This document shows positions 51,897 to 60,562 of a stretch of DNA of 64,000 bases, one piece after another; position 1 is the first letter of the stretch; the number at the start of each line of letters is the position of its first letter. The DNA comes from Candidatus Aalborgiella aggregata (GTDB taxonomy: Bacteria > Pseudomonadota > Gammaproteobacteria > Burkholderiales > Burkholderiaceae_C). The notes under the pieces are model-generated. The model ran no database searches, was not told where the DNA came from, and was given only the letters and a program-made list of their open reading frames with translations. The translations under genes were made by a program, and so were the position numbers. Location of the stretch: positions 248,001-312,000 of the forward strand of contig JADIYY010000002.1 of the NCBI GenBank assembly GCA_016705065.1, given 5' to 3'.

Positions 51897-53174
51897 ATGA
51901 ACCGTAGAGGAAATCTCAAACTCATCACTGCATCCATCGCACTGGGCTTTGGCTTAGCAGCGGGTGTGACTGGAAGTGCCATGGCGCAAAGCAAAGACAC
52001 CATCAAAGTAGGCATCTTGCACAGCCTATCTGGCACGATGGCTATTTCAGAAACCGTATTGAAAGACACCGTATTGATGGCGATTGATGAAATCAATGCC
52101 AAAGGTGGTGTGATGGGTAAAAAGCTCGAACCTGTCGTCGTCGATCCAGCATCTAACTGGCCACTGTTTGCTGAAAAAACTAAACAACTGCTGACACAAG
52201 ATAAAGTCGCAGTGATTTTTGGTTGCTGGACTTCTGTATCACGCAAATCGGTTCTTCCAGTCGTGGAAGAATTGAATGGTTTGTTGTTCTACCCCGTGCA
52301 ATACGAAGGTGAAGAACTCAGCAAAAACGTGTTTTACACTGGCGCTGCGCCCAATCAGCAAGCTATTCCTGCCGTTGATTATTTGATGAGCAAAGAAGGT
52401 GGCGGCGCCAAGCGTTGGGTCTTGTTAGGTACTGATTATGTTTACCCGCGTACCACCAACAAAATTTTGCGTGCGTATTTGAAATCCAAAGGCGTGGCTG
52501 ACAAAGACATTGACGAAAAATACACACCATTTGGTCATTCTGACTACCAAACTATTGTGGCTGATGTGAAGAAATTCTCTGCCGGTGGCAAAACAGCCGT
52601 GGTATCTACCATCAATGGTGATTCCAACGTACCGTTTTACAAAGAACTCGGTAATGCAGGCTTGAAAGCTAAAGACGTACCAGTGGTGGCCTTCTCTGTA
52701 GGTGAAGAAGAGCTGCGTGGCGTTGATACCAAGCCATTAGTGGGTCACTTGGCTGCTTGGAACTATTTCATGAGCCTGAAAAACCCAGCCAATGATGAGT
52801 TCACCAAAAAGTGGGCTGCTTATGCCAAAGCCAAAAAGTTACCTGGCGCGGACAAACCTCTGACCAACGACCCTATGGAAGCCACTTACATCGGTATCAA
52901 CATGTGGAAACAGGCCGTAGAAAAAGCCAAATCAACCGACACAGACAAAGTGATTGCTGCGATGGCAGGTCAAACCTTCAAGGCGCCAAGTGGTATCACT
53001 TCAAAGATGGATGAGAAGAATCACCATTTGCACAAATCTGTCTTTATTGGTGAAGTGAAAGCCGATGGCCAATTCAATGTGGTTTGGAAAACACCAGGCC
53101 CAGTGAAAGCCAAACCATGGAGCCCATTCATCGAAGGTAATGCTACAAAACCGGATTTCCCAGTTAAGAAGTAA
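51897..53174 (+). CDS. urtA: Urea ABC transporter substrate-binding protein UrtA
   Basis: Periplasmic receptor for urea or short amides, 425 residues. The start at ATG 51897 (MNRRGNLKL) has AAAGGAAA eight bases upstream; the open frame reaches back to 51729 through the promoter and is not used. The signal peptide ends SAMAQS. Mature part: IKVGILHSLSGTMAISE, FGCWTSVSRKSVLPVVEELN, LLFYPVQYEGEE and TGAAPNQQAIPAVDYL, typical of UrtA rather than amino-acid receptors. First gene of urtABCDE. Confidence 0.95.
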   Translation: MNRRGNLKLITASIALGFGLAAGVTGSAMAQSKDTIKVGILHSLSGTMAISETVLKDTVLMAIDEINAKGGVMGKKLEPVVVDPASNWPLFAEKTKQLLTQDKVAVIFGCWTSVSRKSVLPVVEELNGLLFYPVQYEGEELSKNVFYTGAAPNQQAIPAVDYLMSKEGGGAKRWVLLGTDYVYPRTTNKILRAYLKSKGVADKDIDEKYTPFGHSDYQTIVADVKKFSAGGKTAVVSTINGDSNVPFYKELGNAGLKAKDVPVVAFSVGEEELRGVDTKPLVGHLAAWNYFMSLKNPANDEFTKKWAAYAKAKKLPGADKPLTNDPMEATYIGINMWKQAVEKAKSTDTDKVIAAMAGQTFKAPSGITSKMDEKNHHLHKSVFIGEVKADGQFNVVWKTPGPVKAKPWSPFIEGNATKPDFPVKK

Positions 53175-53194
53175 TCCCTCGTCACTTAGGACAG

Positions 53195-53224
53195 CCATCA
53201 TTCTCGCTACCGTGAGAATGATGG
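53195..53224 (+). repeat. Strong hairpin between urtA and urtB
   Basis: CCATCATTCTC (53195-53205) and GAGAATGATGG (53214-53224) form a perfect 11-bp stem with an eight-base loop, 20 bases after the urtA stop and without a U-tract. Such intercistronic stems commonly protect the upstream mRNA and let the binding protein outnumber the membrane subunits. Confidence 0.65.
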
Positions 53225-53249
53225 TATTCAGTTAATTTCAAGGTTTCAT

Positions 53250-54839
53250 ATGTTAAAACAAGCCATTTCCGGCATTAAATGGACTTGTATTGCTATAATA
53301 TTTATAGCAATTAAGGCTCATGCGTTGACCGCATCTGAAGTAATGGCCATATCGGTTGGCGAAAGCGATGCGCGGGTAGAAGCATTGAGCAAGTCATTGG
53401 CGCAAGCAGATGAAAAGACACATGCATTCATACAAGCGCTGTCTGACGATGCCGTTAAGCTTGCTGATGGCAAAGTCTTCATCATCAAAGATTCCAAAGC
53501 ATTTGACCCTGTCACTGGCACTGAGTTGCCTCTACCCAACATCTTGGAAGACATTGTCAATAACAACCGCATGCGGGGCGAATTGGATGCCGCCTTAGCA
53601 GGATTGAAATTATTCTCCAAAGACGAATCCGCACGCAGTGCTGCTATCAAAACCCTGCAAAGCGACACCGATATATCCAAATTGCCCTTAATTCAAAAAG
53701 CCATCGCCGCTGAAACTGCACCCATTCTCAAATCACAATTAGAATTGCTGCGCGCTGCTATATTGCTCAATAGCAATAACAAAGCCGAACGCATTGAAGC
53801 TGCTAAGTTGCTTTCAAGTAGCACCAGCATCACAGCCAAAACAGCTTTACTTGATCGCTTGAAATCTGAAACTGAAACAGATGTTCAAACAGCGCTCAAC
53901 AACAGCTTGCGTGAGGTTGAGTCCTCTTTGGCCTGGGGTGACAAATTGGGTGCCATGTTCAGCGGCATCAGCTTGGGGTCGATATTGCTTTTGGTCGCTT
54001 TAGGCTTGGCAATTACCTATGGCTTTATGTGTGTCATCAACATGGCACATGGTGAGTTGATGATGATTGGTGCTTACGCCACCTACGTGGTGCAAATCTT
54101 GTTTCAAAAATACTTACCTGCTGGTTTTGACTGGTATTTGCTGGCTGCAGTTCCGGTTGCATTTTTAACATCTGCTTTGGTTGGTGCCGCATTAGAGCGT
54201 ACCGTCATACGATTTCTTTATGGCAGACCTTTAGAAACTCTGCTAGCCACTTGGGGGATCAGTTTGATACTGATGCAAGGTGTGCGCAGTATTTTTGGTG
54301 CCCAAAATGTGGGGGTAGAAAACCCCAGTTGGATGAGTGGTGGTGTGCAAGTGCTTGGCAACCTGCAGCTGCCCTACAACCGTTTGGTCATTATCGGATT
54401 TGCAGCAGCAGTGTTGCTGGGTATGGCATGGTTGATTGGCAAAACTCGACTTGGCTTGTTTGTTCGCGGCGTTACACAAAACCGACCCATTGCTTCGTGC
54501 ATGGGAGTGAACACAGCGCGGATCGACACCTATGCTTTTGCATTGGGTTCGGGCATTGCTGGCTTAGCGGGCTGCGCTTTAAGCCAAGTTGGCAATGTCG
54601 GACCTGATCTGGGGCAAGGTTATATTGTCGATGCCTTCATGGTGGTTGTATTGGGCGGCGTAGGCCAACTTGCTGGCACCGTATATGCAGCATTAGGGTT
54701 GGGAATATTGAACAAGCTGCTTGAAGGATGGACTGGCGCAGTCTTGGCCAAGATAGCTGTTTTGGTCTTCATCATCATCTTTATCCAAAAACGACCACAA
54801 GGAATTTTTGCGATGAAGGGACGGAGTGCCGAAGCATGA
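53250..54839 (+). CDS. urtB: Urea ABC transporter permease UrtB
   Basis: 529-residue membrane subunit. Like other UrtB proteins it carries a long N-terminal extracytoplasmic part (residues ~25-225, helical, Ala/Lys-rich) after a signal segment, then a LivH-type permease domain with about eight spans. Landmarks are GFMCVINMAHGELMMIGAYA, LERTVIRFLYGRPLETLLATWG and GVTQNRPIASCMGVNTARID. The signal segment contains GCTATAATATTTATAGC, a short relative of the dispersed element. Overlaps urtC by four bases (ATGA). Confidence 0.94.
   Translation: MLKQAISGIKWTCIAIIFIAIKAHALTASEVMAISVGESDARVEALSKSLAQADEKTHAFIQALSDDAVKLADGKVFIIKDSKAFDPVTGTELPLPNILEDIVNNNRMRGELDAALAGLKLFSKDESARSAAIKTLQSDTDISKLPLIQKAIAAETAPILKSQLELLRAAILLNSNNKAERIEAAKLLSSSTSITAKTALLDRLKSETETDVQTALNNSLREVESSLAWGDKLGAMFSGISLGSILLLVALGLAITYGFMCVINMAHGELMMIGAYATYVVQILFQKYLPAGFDWYLLAAVPVAFLTSALVGAALERTVIRFLYGRPLETLLATWGISLILMQGVRSIFGAQNVGVENPSWMSGGVQVLGNLQLPYNRLVIIGFAAAVLLGMAWLIGKTRLGLFVRGVTQNRPIASCMGVNTARIDTYAFALGSGIAGLAGCALSQVGNVGPDLGQGYIVDAFMVVVLGGVGQLAGTVYAALGLGILNKLLEGWTGAVLAKIAVLVFIIIFIQKRPQGIFAMKGRSAEA
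53291..53318 (-). repeat. Short derivative of the dispersed element at the urtB 5' end
   Basis: The minus strand reads GCCTTAATTGCTATAAATAT, then TATAGCA, resembling the 3' third of the ~60-bp element (GCC-TAAT..GCTATTAAATA.ATAGCA). It encodes CIAIIFIAIKA in the UrtB signal segment. The rest of the element is missing, so this may be chance or a decayed end. Confidence 0.35.
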
Positions 54840-56032
54840 CTGAAAAATTACCATCAAAATTTGAAGCGACCCTACCCGCTCCAACGCCTTTGCTTTCACG
54901 TGCCAGTTGGAGTGGCTTTATCGGCGCACTCTTGGTCATCAGTTGCTTGGTTCCCATTCTGAATTTATGGGTGCCGGCTGACAGTGCATTGCATCTCAGC
55001 GATTACGCGGTAGGGTTAATCGGAAAGTTCATGTGCTTTGCAATTTGCGCATTGGCAATTGACTTAATCTGGGGCTACACCGGTATCTTGTCATTGGGTC
55101 ATGGTTTGTTTTTTTCACTGGGTGCCTACATGATGGGCATGTACCTGATGCGCCAAATCGGGACGGATGGCAATTACAAAAGCAAATTGCCTGACTTCAT
55201 GGTGTTCTTGGATTGGAAATCTTTACCGTGGCATTGGACATTCAGCGACAGCTTCATCGCCACTTTGATTCTCATCGTTTTGGTACCTGGTTTGGTTGCT
55301 TTTGTATTTGGGTATTTTGCATTCAGATCACGCATCAAAGGTGTCTACTTTTCCATCATCACGCAGGCCATGACTTTCGCCGCCATGCTGCTGTTCTTCC
55401 GCAATGAAACAGGTTTTGGTGGCAACAATGGATTCACCGATTTCAAACGCATTTTGGACATACCCATTGCCACACCAACCATGCGCATGACTTTGTTTGT
55501 GTTGACGGGACTTGTGCTATTGGCATTCTTTTTGTTTTCCAAATGGTTGGTCAATAGTAAATTTGGCCGCGTGTTGCAGGCGATACGCGATGCTGAAACG
55601 CGTGTCATGTTCAGTGGCTATTCACCTGTCGGTTACAAACTGACCATCTGGACCCTATCAGCCATCATGTGCGGCATTGCAGGCGCTTTGTATGTACCGC
55701 AGGTGGGAATTATCAACCCCAGTGAAATGAGTCCTGCTAATTCGATTGAAATGGCAGTTTGGGCTGCCGTGGGTGGCAGAGCAAGCTTGATTGGTCCTGT
55801 TGCAGGCGCTTTCATTGTCAACGGTGCGAAGAGTTGGTTGACGGTGGCTTACCCTGAGTTCTGGCTGTACTTCTTAGGTGCTTTGTTCATTGGTGTGACC
55901 CTGTTCCTGCCTGATGGCGTGATAGGCTTGATCAACAAGTTCATCAATAAATTCAAACCAAAGAAATTGAACACTGAAAATACGACTGATTTAGAAAACC
56001 CAGTAGAGATCAAGAAAGGCGGTGCAAAATGA
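54836..56032 (+). CDS. urtC: Urea ABC transporter permease UrtC
   Basis: LivM-type membrane subunit, about 398 residues, ten or so spans. ATG 54836 overlaps the urtB stop; the longer open frame is inside urtB. Landmarks: IDLIWGYTGILSLGHGLFFSLGA, YFAFRSRIKGVYFSIITQAM, AIRDAETRVMFSGYSP, and NSIEMAVWAAVGGRASLIGP. The C-terminus is lysine-rich and cytoplasmic. Overlaps urtD by four bases. Confidence 0.95.
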   Translation: MTEKLPSKFEATLPAPTPLLSRASWSGFIGALLVISCLVPILNLWVPADSALHLSDYAVGLIGKFMCFAICALAIDLIWGYTGILSLGHGLFFSLGAYMMGMYLMRQIGTDGNYKSKLPDFMVFLDWKSLPWHWTFSDSFIATLILIVLVPGLVAFVFGYFAFRSRIKGVYFSIITQAMTFAAMLLFFRNETGFGGNNGFTDFKRILDIPIATPTMRMTLFVLTGLVLLAFFLFSKWLVNSKFGRVLQAIRDAETRVMFSGYSPVGYKLTIWTLSAIMCGIAGALYVPQVGIINPSEMSPANSIEMAVWAAVGGRASLIGPVAGAFIVNGAKSWLTVAYPEFWLYFLGALFIGVTLFLPDGVIGLINKFINKFKPKKLNTENTTDLENPVEIKKGGAK

Positions 56033-56910
56033 CACCCGACTTGATGGAGCAAGGGGCTCGCCATTTTGAAGAAGCACAAGCCAAAGCAGCTATCACAGGA
56101 CATACCGCTTCTGGCGGTCGCAGCGCTGGTTTTGCACGGCTGGCTGCGCCTGTGGGTGAAGTGGATATTACCCACGGACGTATTTTGTATTTAGAAGATG
56201 TGAGCGTGAGCTTTGACGGTTTTAAAGCCATCAACAAACTGTCTTTAGATATTGCGCCAGGTGAACTGCGCTGCATCATCGGCCCTAATGGTGCTGGCAA
56301 AACCACCATGATGGACATCATCACTGGTAAAACACGCCCCAATGAAGGCAGCGTCTACTTTGGCAGCACCATCAATTTGCTGCGCTACAACGAGCCGCAA
56401 ATTGCACAAATGGGCATCGGCCGTAAATTTCAAAAACCCACTGTTTTTGAGAAGCTAACTGTTTTTGAAAACTTAGAGCTGGCATTGAAAACCAATAAAA
56501 ATGTCAAGTCGTCGATGCTCTTTAAATTAGATTCATCGCAGGGTGACAAATTAGCTGACATATTGCAAACGATTCATTTATCAAGCCAAGTCACCAATCT
56601 AGCTGGAAATTTGAGCCACGGACAAAAGCAATGGCTAGAAATCGGCATGTTGCTGATGCAAGACCCCAAGCTCTTGCTATTGGATGAGCCTGTTGCCGGC
56701 ATGACCGATGAAGAAACCGCAAGAACGGCTGAATTATTCCTGTCATTGAAAGGCAAGCATTCCCTGATGGTGGTGGAACATGACATGAGCTTTATTGACA
56801 CCATCTCAGACATCGTTACCGTATTGTGCGATGGTTCCGTTCTGGCGCAAGGCACCTTGGCGGAAGTACAAAACGATGAACGTGTGATTGAAGTTTATTT
56901 AGGTCGATAA
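56029..56910 (+). CDS. urtD: Urea ABC transporter ATPase UrtD
   Basis: LivG-type ATP-binding subunit, 293 residues, with a ~45-residue N-terminal extension before the ABC domain. Walker A GPNGAGKTTMMDIITGKT, the IGRKFQKPTVF Q-loop, signature LSHGQKQWLEIGMLL, Walker B LLLLDEPVAGMTDEET, H-loop VVEHDMSF. Starts inside the urtC stop and ends 18 bases before urtE. Confidence 0.95.
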   Translation: MTPDLMEQGARHFEEAQAKAAITGHTASGGRSAGFARLAAPVGEVDITHGRILYLEDVSVSFDGFKAINKLSLDIAPGELRCIIGPNGAGKTTMMDIITGKTRPNEGSVYFGSTINLLRYNEPQIAQMGIGRKFQKPTVFEKLTVFENLELALKTNKNVKSSMLFKLDSSQGDKLADILQTIHLSSQVTNLAGNLSHGQKQWLEIGMLLMQDPKLLLLDEPVAGMTDEETARTAELFLSLKGKHSLMVVEHDMSFIDTISDIVTVLCDGSVLAQGTLAEVQNDERVIEVYLGR

Positions 56911-56928
56911 AACACAAGAAGACTCAAC

Positions 56929-57633
56929 ATGCTGACAGCCAAAAACATCAATCAATACTACGGCGGATCGCACATCCTGCGCAATCTCAGCATAGAAACG
57001 CATGTGGGAAAAGTTACCGTCTTGCTCGGTCGCAACGGTGTTGGAAAAACCACGCTGTTGAAATCATTGATGGGCCTGATACCCATCAAAACCGGCACCA
57101 TCGAATTTGACGGCAAAGCTCTTAAATCTGCCAACGCCAACACCACACCCTACGAACGCGCCCGTGCGGGTATCGGTTATGTGCCGCAGGGGCGAGAAAT
57201 TTTTTCACGGCTAACTGTTGAAGACAATTTACGCATGGGTTTGGCTTACAAAAGTGCCAGCACGCCCATTCCCAGCGAGCTATATGATTTGTTTCCCGTT
57301 CTCAAACAAATGCTGCATAGACGCGGCGGGGATTTGTCTGGTGGACAACAACAGCAACTGGCCATTGCACGCGCATTGGCTGCAAAACCCAAACTGCTGA
57401 TATTGGATGAGCCCACTGAAGGTATACAACCCAGCATCATCAAAGACATAGGCCGCGTCATCCGCATGCTGGCCGACCGGGGTGATATGGCCATTTTGCT
57501 GTGCGAACAGTATTACGATTTTGCTGAAGAGCTGGCTGACGATTACGTGGTCATGCAGCGGGGCGAGGTTATTGCCAAGGGTCTAGGCAAAAATATGTTG
57601 ACTGATGGCATTCGACAATTGGTTGCGATTTAG
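56929..57633 (+). CDS. urtE: Urea ABC transporter ATPase UrtE
   Basis: LivF-type ATP-binding subunit, 234 residues. Walker A GRNGVGKTTLLKSLMG, GIGYVPQGREIFSRLTV Q-loop, signature LSGGQQQQLAIARAL, Walker B LLILDEPTEGIQPS, H-loop ILLCEQYYDFA. nasT begins three bases after its stop, so the antiterminator is very likely expressed from the urt promoter. Confidence 0.95.
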   Translation: MLTAKNINQYYGGSHILRNLSIETHVGKVTVLLGRNGVGKTTLLKSLMGLIPIKTGTIEFDGKALKSANANTTPYERARAGIGYVPQGREIFSRLTVEDNLRMGLAYKSASTPIPSELYDLFPVLKQMLHRRGGDLSGGQQQQLAIARALAAKPKLLILDEPTEGIQPSIIKDIGRVIRMLADRGDMAILLCEQYYDFAEELADDYVVMQRGEVIAKGLGKNMLTDGIRQLVAI

Positions 57634-57636
57634 CGT

Positions 57637-58263
57637 ATGAATACAAACCAGCATCTGCGCATCGTCGTTATCACTCCAGACGCGATGGCCTCTGAAAACG
57701 AAGACGATATCGTGCTGGAATCACGCTCGCGCAGTTTGCGAATTGGGCTACTTGAAAGCGGTTACAACTTGATCGCCAGTTTGCCTTGCGACAGTTTTTT
57801 ACCAGAACGGCTGGCGCAATTGCAACCTGACATGATCATTGTTGATGCCCAAAGTGGTGCACGTGATGCACTGGAACATGTGGTGATGGCCACGCGCGAT
57901 GAACGCCGACCCATTGTGCTTTTTACCAATGACGACAACACCAGCCATTTGAAAGATGCTTTTGCAGCCGGTGTATCAGCTTATGTAGTCGCAGGATTGT
58001 CATCCGAAAGAATTCGACCGGTTTTAGAAGTTGCCATGGCGCGATTTGAACATGAACAAGAACTTCGCGACGAATTGGCACAAGCCAAAACAGAATTGCA
58101 AGACCGAAAATTAATCGACCGTGCGAAAGGTCTGCTGATGCAACGTCAAGGTATTAGTGAACAAGATGCCTATGAAAAGCTGCGCAAAACTGCGATGGAC
58201 AAAAACCTGAAAATGGTTGATGTTGCACAACGCATGCTGGATGTGCTTGATTTGTTGGCATAA
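57637..58263 (+). CDS. nasT: ANTAR-domain response regulator/antiterminator NasT
   Basis: RNA-binding antiterminator, 208 residues. The N-terminal pseudo-receiver runs RIVVITPDA ... MIIVDAQSGARDALEHV ... PIVLFTNDDN. A coiled helix (FEHEQELRDELAQAKTEL) leads to the C-terminal ANTAR three-helix domain (DRKLIDRAKGLLMQRQGIS, EQDAYEKLRKTAMDKNLKM). In other bacteria NasT is held by the nitrate sensor NasS and, when released, lets transcription read through leader terminators of nitrate genes. No nasS-like gene is adjacent. Such a leader lies directly downstream, before nrtA. Confidence 0.9.
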   Translation: MNTNQHLRIVVITPDAMASENEDDIVLESRSRSLRIGLLESGYNLIASLPCDSFLPERLAQLQPDMIIVDAQSGARDALEHVVMATRDERRPIVLFTNDDNTSHLKDAFAAGVSAYVVAGLSSERIRPVLEVAMARFEHEQELRDELAQAKTELQDRKLIDRAKGLLMQRQGISEQDAYEKLRKTAMDKNLKMVDVAQRMLDVLDLLA

Positions 58264-58282
58264 AAACCAGAAGCCAATCGAA

Positions 58283-58299
58283 TTGGCATGCATATTGCA
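58283..58299 (+). promoter_or_regulatory. Sigma-54 (-24/-12) promoter for the nrt leader
   Basis: TTGGCATGCATATTGCA has TTGGCA and TTGCA with exactly ten bases between GG and GC. It lies 20 bases after the nasT stop. The predicted start near 58310 puts the leader hairpins at the very 5' end of the transcript, as expected for an ANTAR-controlled leader. Confidence 0.65.
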
Positions 58300-58309
58300 T
58301 TAACCAGTA

Positions 58310-58380
58310 CAACTTCAGAACTTCATCGCATTTTCTGAATACCAACTGCCAATGGCGGCAGTTAATTTGAAATCAGGACA
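58310..58380 (+). ncRNA. ANTAR-type two-hairpin leader RNA upstream of nrtA
   Basis: The second hairpin is AACTGCC-AATGGC-GGCAGTT (58344-58363): a perfect 7-bp stem with a hexaloop whose first base is A and fourth is G, the pattern recognised by ANTAR proteins. The first hairpin (TTCAGAA 58314-58320 with TTCTGAA 58333-58339) has a 12-base loop containing ATCGCA, which also fits A1/G4 but lacks a closing stem, so it is irregular. A terminator follows after 17 bases. Confidence 0.68.
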
Positions 58381-58444
58381 AAGGCGTCCCCACAAAACGT
58401 ACAGCGATTCGTTCGCTTGCATTTTCGTGAGGACGCCTTTTTTT
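58381..58444 (+). terminator. Intrinsic terminator in the nrt leader
   Basis: AAGGCGTCC (58381-58389) pairs with GGACGCCTT (58431-58439); the helix is extended by CAC/GTG and followed by a run of seven T. It stands 33 bases before the nrtA ATG, so nrt-nir expression needs readthrough, presumably through NasT bound to the preceding hairpins. Confidence 0.85.
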
Positions 58445-58476
58445 ATTGTTTGTTTATATTCATTAAGGAGTTAACT

Positions 58477-59735
58477 ATGACTGACTTGAAATCAACACCT
58501 TTTGCAAGTTCATCAATGGACAGGCGCACAGTTTTGCAAGCTGCAGCAGTCGGTGCTGTGGGAATAACGCCCGCATTGCGTGCAGCAGTTTATGCAGCCG
58601 GTTCGGATGCACCAGAAAAGACAGAAGTCAAAATTGGTTTCATACCGCTTACCGATTGCGCCAGTGTGGTCATGGCATCCGTATTGGGCATTGATAAAAA
58701 ATATGGCGTGAAAATCATTCCTACCAAAGAAGCCAGTTGGGCAGGTGTGCGAGACAAGTTGGTGACGGGTGAACTGGACTTCGCCCATGTGCTGTACGGT
58801 TTGATTTATGGCGTGCATCTGGGTGTGGGCGGCGCTAAAAAGACATGGCAGTATTGATGAATTTGAATCAGAACGGTCAAGCAATCACTTTGAGCAAAAA
58901 ATTGGCTGACAAAGGGGCCGTTGATGGTGCTGGTTTGGCCAAGTTGATGAAGTCAGAAAAGCGCGAATACACCTTTGCGCAAACCTTTCCCACAGGTACG
59001 CACGCCATGTGGTTGTACTACTGGATGGCTGCCAATGGCATCAACCCCATGACCGATGCCAAAGTCATAACCGTGCCGCCACCACAAATGGTGGCCAATA
59101 TGCGTGTGGGCAATATGGATGGCTATTGCGTGGGGGAGCCTTGGAATCACCGAGCCATCATTGATGGCATTGGCGTCACAGCCGCAACCACTCAAGATGT
59201 TTGGAAAGATCACCCAGAAAAAGTTTTAGGTACTACCGGCGATTTCGTCAAAAAATATCCGAATACTGCACGCGCCGTGACAGCAGCCATTTTGGAAGCT
59301 GGCAAATGGATTGATGCTGGCTTGCAAAACAAACTGAAAATGGCTGAAACCATTGCCGACAAGAGCTATGTCAACACCAGCGTTGACGCTATTAACCAAC
59401 GCATCTTGGGACGCTACCAAAATGGCATGGGCAAAACTTGGGATGACCCCAACCACATGAAGTTTTATGGTGATGGTGCAGTGAACTTCCCGTATTTGTC
59501 TGACGGCATGTGGTTCTTGACGCAGCACAAACGATGGGGTTTGCTCAAAGACCATCCTGACTATTTGTCTGTTGCTAAGCAAATCAATCAAATTGACATT
59601 TACAAAGCGGCAGCCACTGCCAGCAAAACCCCTGTGCCGAAAGATGTGATGCGCACATCCAAGCTCATGGACGGTGTGGTTTGGGATGGCAAAGACCCTA
59701 AAAAGTATGCCGATGGTTTCAAGGTTAAAGCTTAA
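58477..59735 (+). pseudogene. nrtA: Nitrate ABC transporter substrate-binding protein NrtA, frameshifted
   Basis: CmpA/NrtA-family receptor. ATG 58477 has AAGGAG upstream. The N-terminus carries a Tat-like signal (MDRRTVLQAAAVGAVG), then VKIGFIPLTDCASVVMASVLG and VTGELDFAHVLYGLIYG. In the five-A run 58837-58841 one A appears to be missing; the protein resumes in the next frame as DMAVLMNLNQNGQAITLSKK and continues to 59735 (GEPWNHRAIIDGIG, VLGTTGDFVKKYPNTAR). Restored length ~420 aa. Sequencing error or recent mutation. The signal peptide argues for NrtA rather than the cytoplasmic sensor NasS. Confidence 0.87.
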
Positions 59736-59746
59736 GGAATCTAAAA

Positions 59747-60562
59747 ATGTCATCACAAGCTGGTCTTGATTGGCGCATTGACTTCAAAAGCCTGGGGCAA
59801 ACGATAGTGCCACCGCTTTTGGGGTTGATATTATTAGTGGGTGTGTGGTCAGCCATCTCTGCCGCTACGGCAGGCAGCATACCTACTCCGCTGGACACTT
59901 TTCAACAAGCGGTATCCATTTTCTCAGACCCGTTTTACCGCAAGGGACCCAATGACCAAGGTGTCGGTTGGAACATCCTGATGTCACTTGAACGCGTGGC
60001 AGTTGGATTTGGCTTGGCTGCTTTGGTTGGCATACCGGCAGGGTTTGCTATTGGAAGGTTTGAATTTTTAAGCCGCATGTTCAATCCACTCATCAGCCTG
60101 TTGCGCCCTGTCTCGCCATTGGCATGGCTGCCCATCGGTTTGTTGGTATTCAAAGGTGCCAACCCGGCAGCGATATGGACTATTTTTATCTGTTCAATTT
60201 GGCCCATGATCATCAACACCGCGGTCGGTGTGCAACGCGTGCCACAGGACTATATGAATGTGGCCAAGGTGTTGAATCTATCGGAATGGAAGATTGTGAC
60301 CAAGATTTTGTTCCCCTCTGTACTGCCCTATATGTTGACGGGAGTGCGTTTGGCAGTCGGTACAGCATGGTTGGTGATTGTGGCAGCTGAGATGTTGACG
60401 GGTGGCGTGGGTATTGGTTTTTGGGTGTGGGATGAATGGAATAACTTGAATGTGAAAAACATCATCATTGCCATCTTTGTGATCGGCATTGTTGGTTTGA
60501 TTTTGGAATACGCCCTCATCAAACTCGCCACAGCTTTTACGTTCGAAGAGGTGAAATCATGA
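59747..60562 (+). CDS. nrtB: Nitrate ABC transporter permease NrtB
   Basis: 271 residues, about six spans. LLGLILLVGVWSAISAAT near the start, the EAA-like cytoplasmic loop YMNVAKVLNLSEWKIVTKIL, and GVRLAVGTAWLVIVAAEML, typical of NitT/TauT-family permeases. Starts 11 bases after nrtA and overlaps the ATPase gene by four bases (ATGA). Confidence 0.93.
   Translation: MSSQAGLDWRIDFKSLGQTIVPPLLGLILLVGVWSAISAATAGSIPTPLDTFQQAVSIFSDPFYRKGPNDQGVGWNILMSLERVAVGFGLAALVGIPAGFAIGRFEFLSRMFNPLISLLRPVSPLAWLPIGLLVFKGANPAAIWTIFICSIWPMIINTAVGVQRVPQDYMNVAKVLNLSEWKIVTKILFPSVLPYMLTGVRLAVGTAWLVIVAAEMLTGGVGIGFWVWDEWNNLNVKNIIIAIFVIGIVGLILEYALIKLATAFTFEEVKS

Noticed and set aside
53757..53780. GCTATATTGCTCAATAGC in urtB
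   Set aside because: A short hairpin only, with no core element sequence on either side.
58477..59735. Could this gene be nasS (nitrate sensor) rather than nrtA?
   Set aside because: It has a Tat-like signal peptide and is followed by permease and ATPase genes of the same system; NasS is cytoplasmic and normally adjacent to nasT in one unit.
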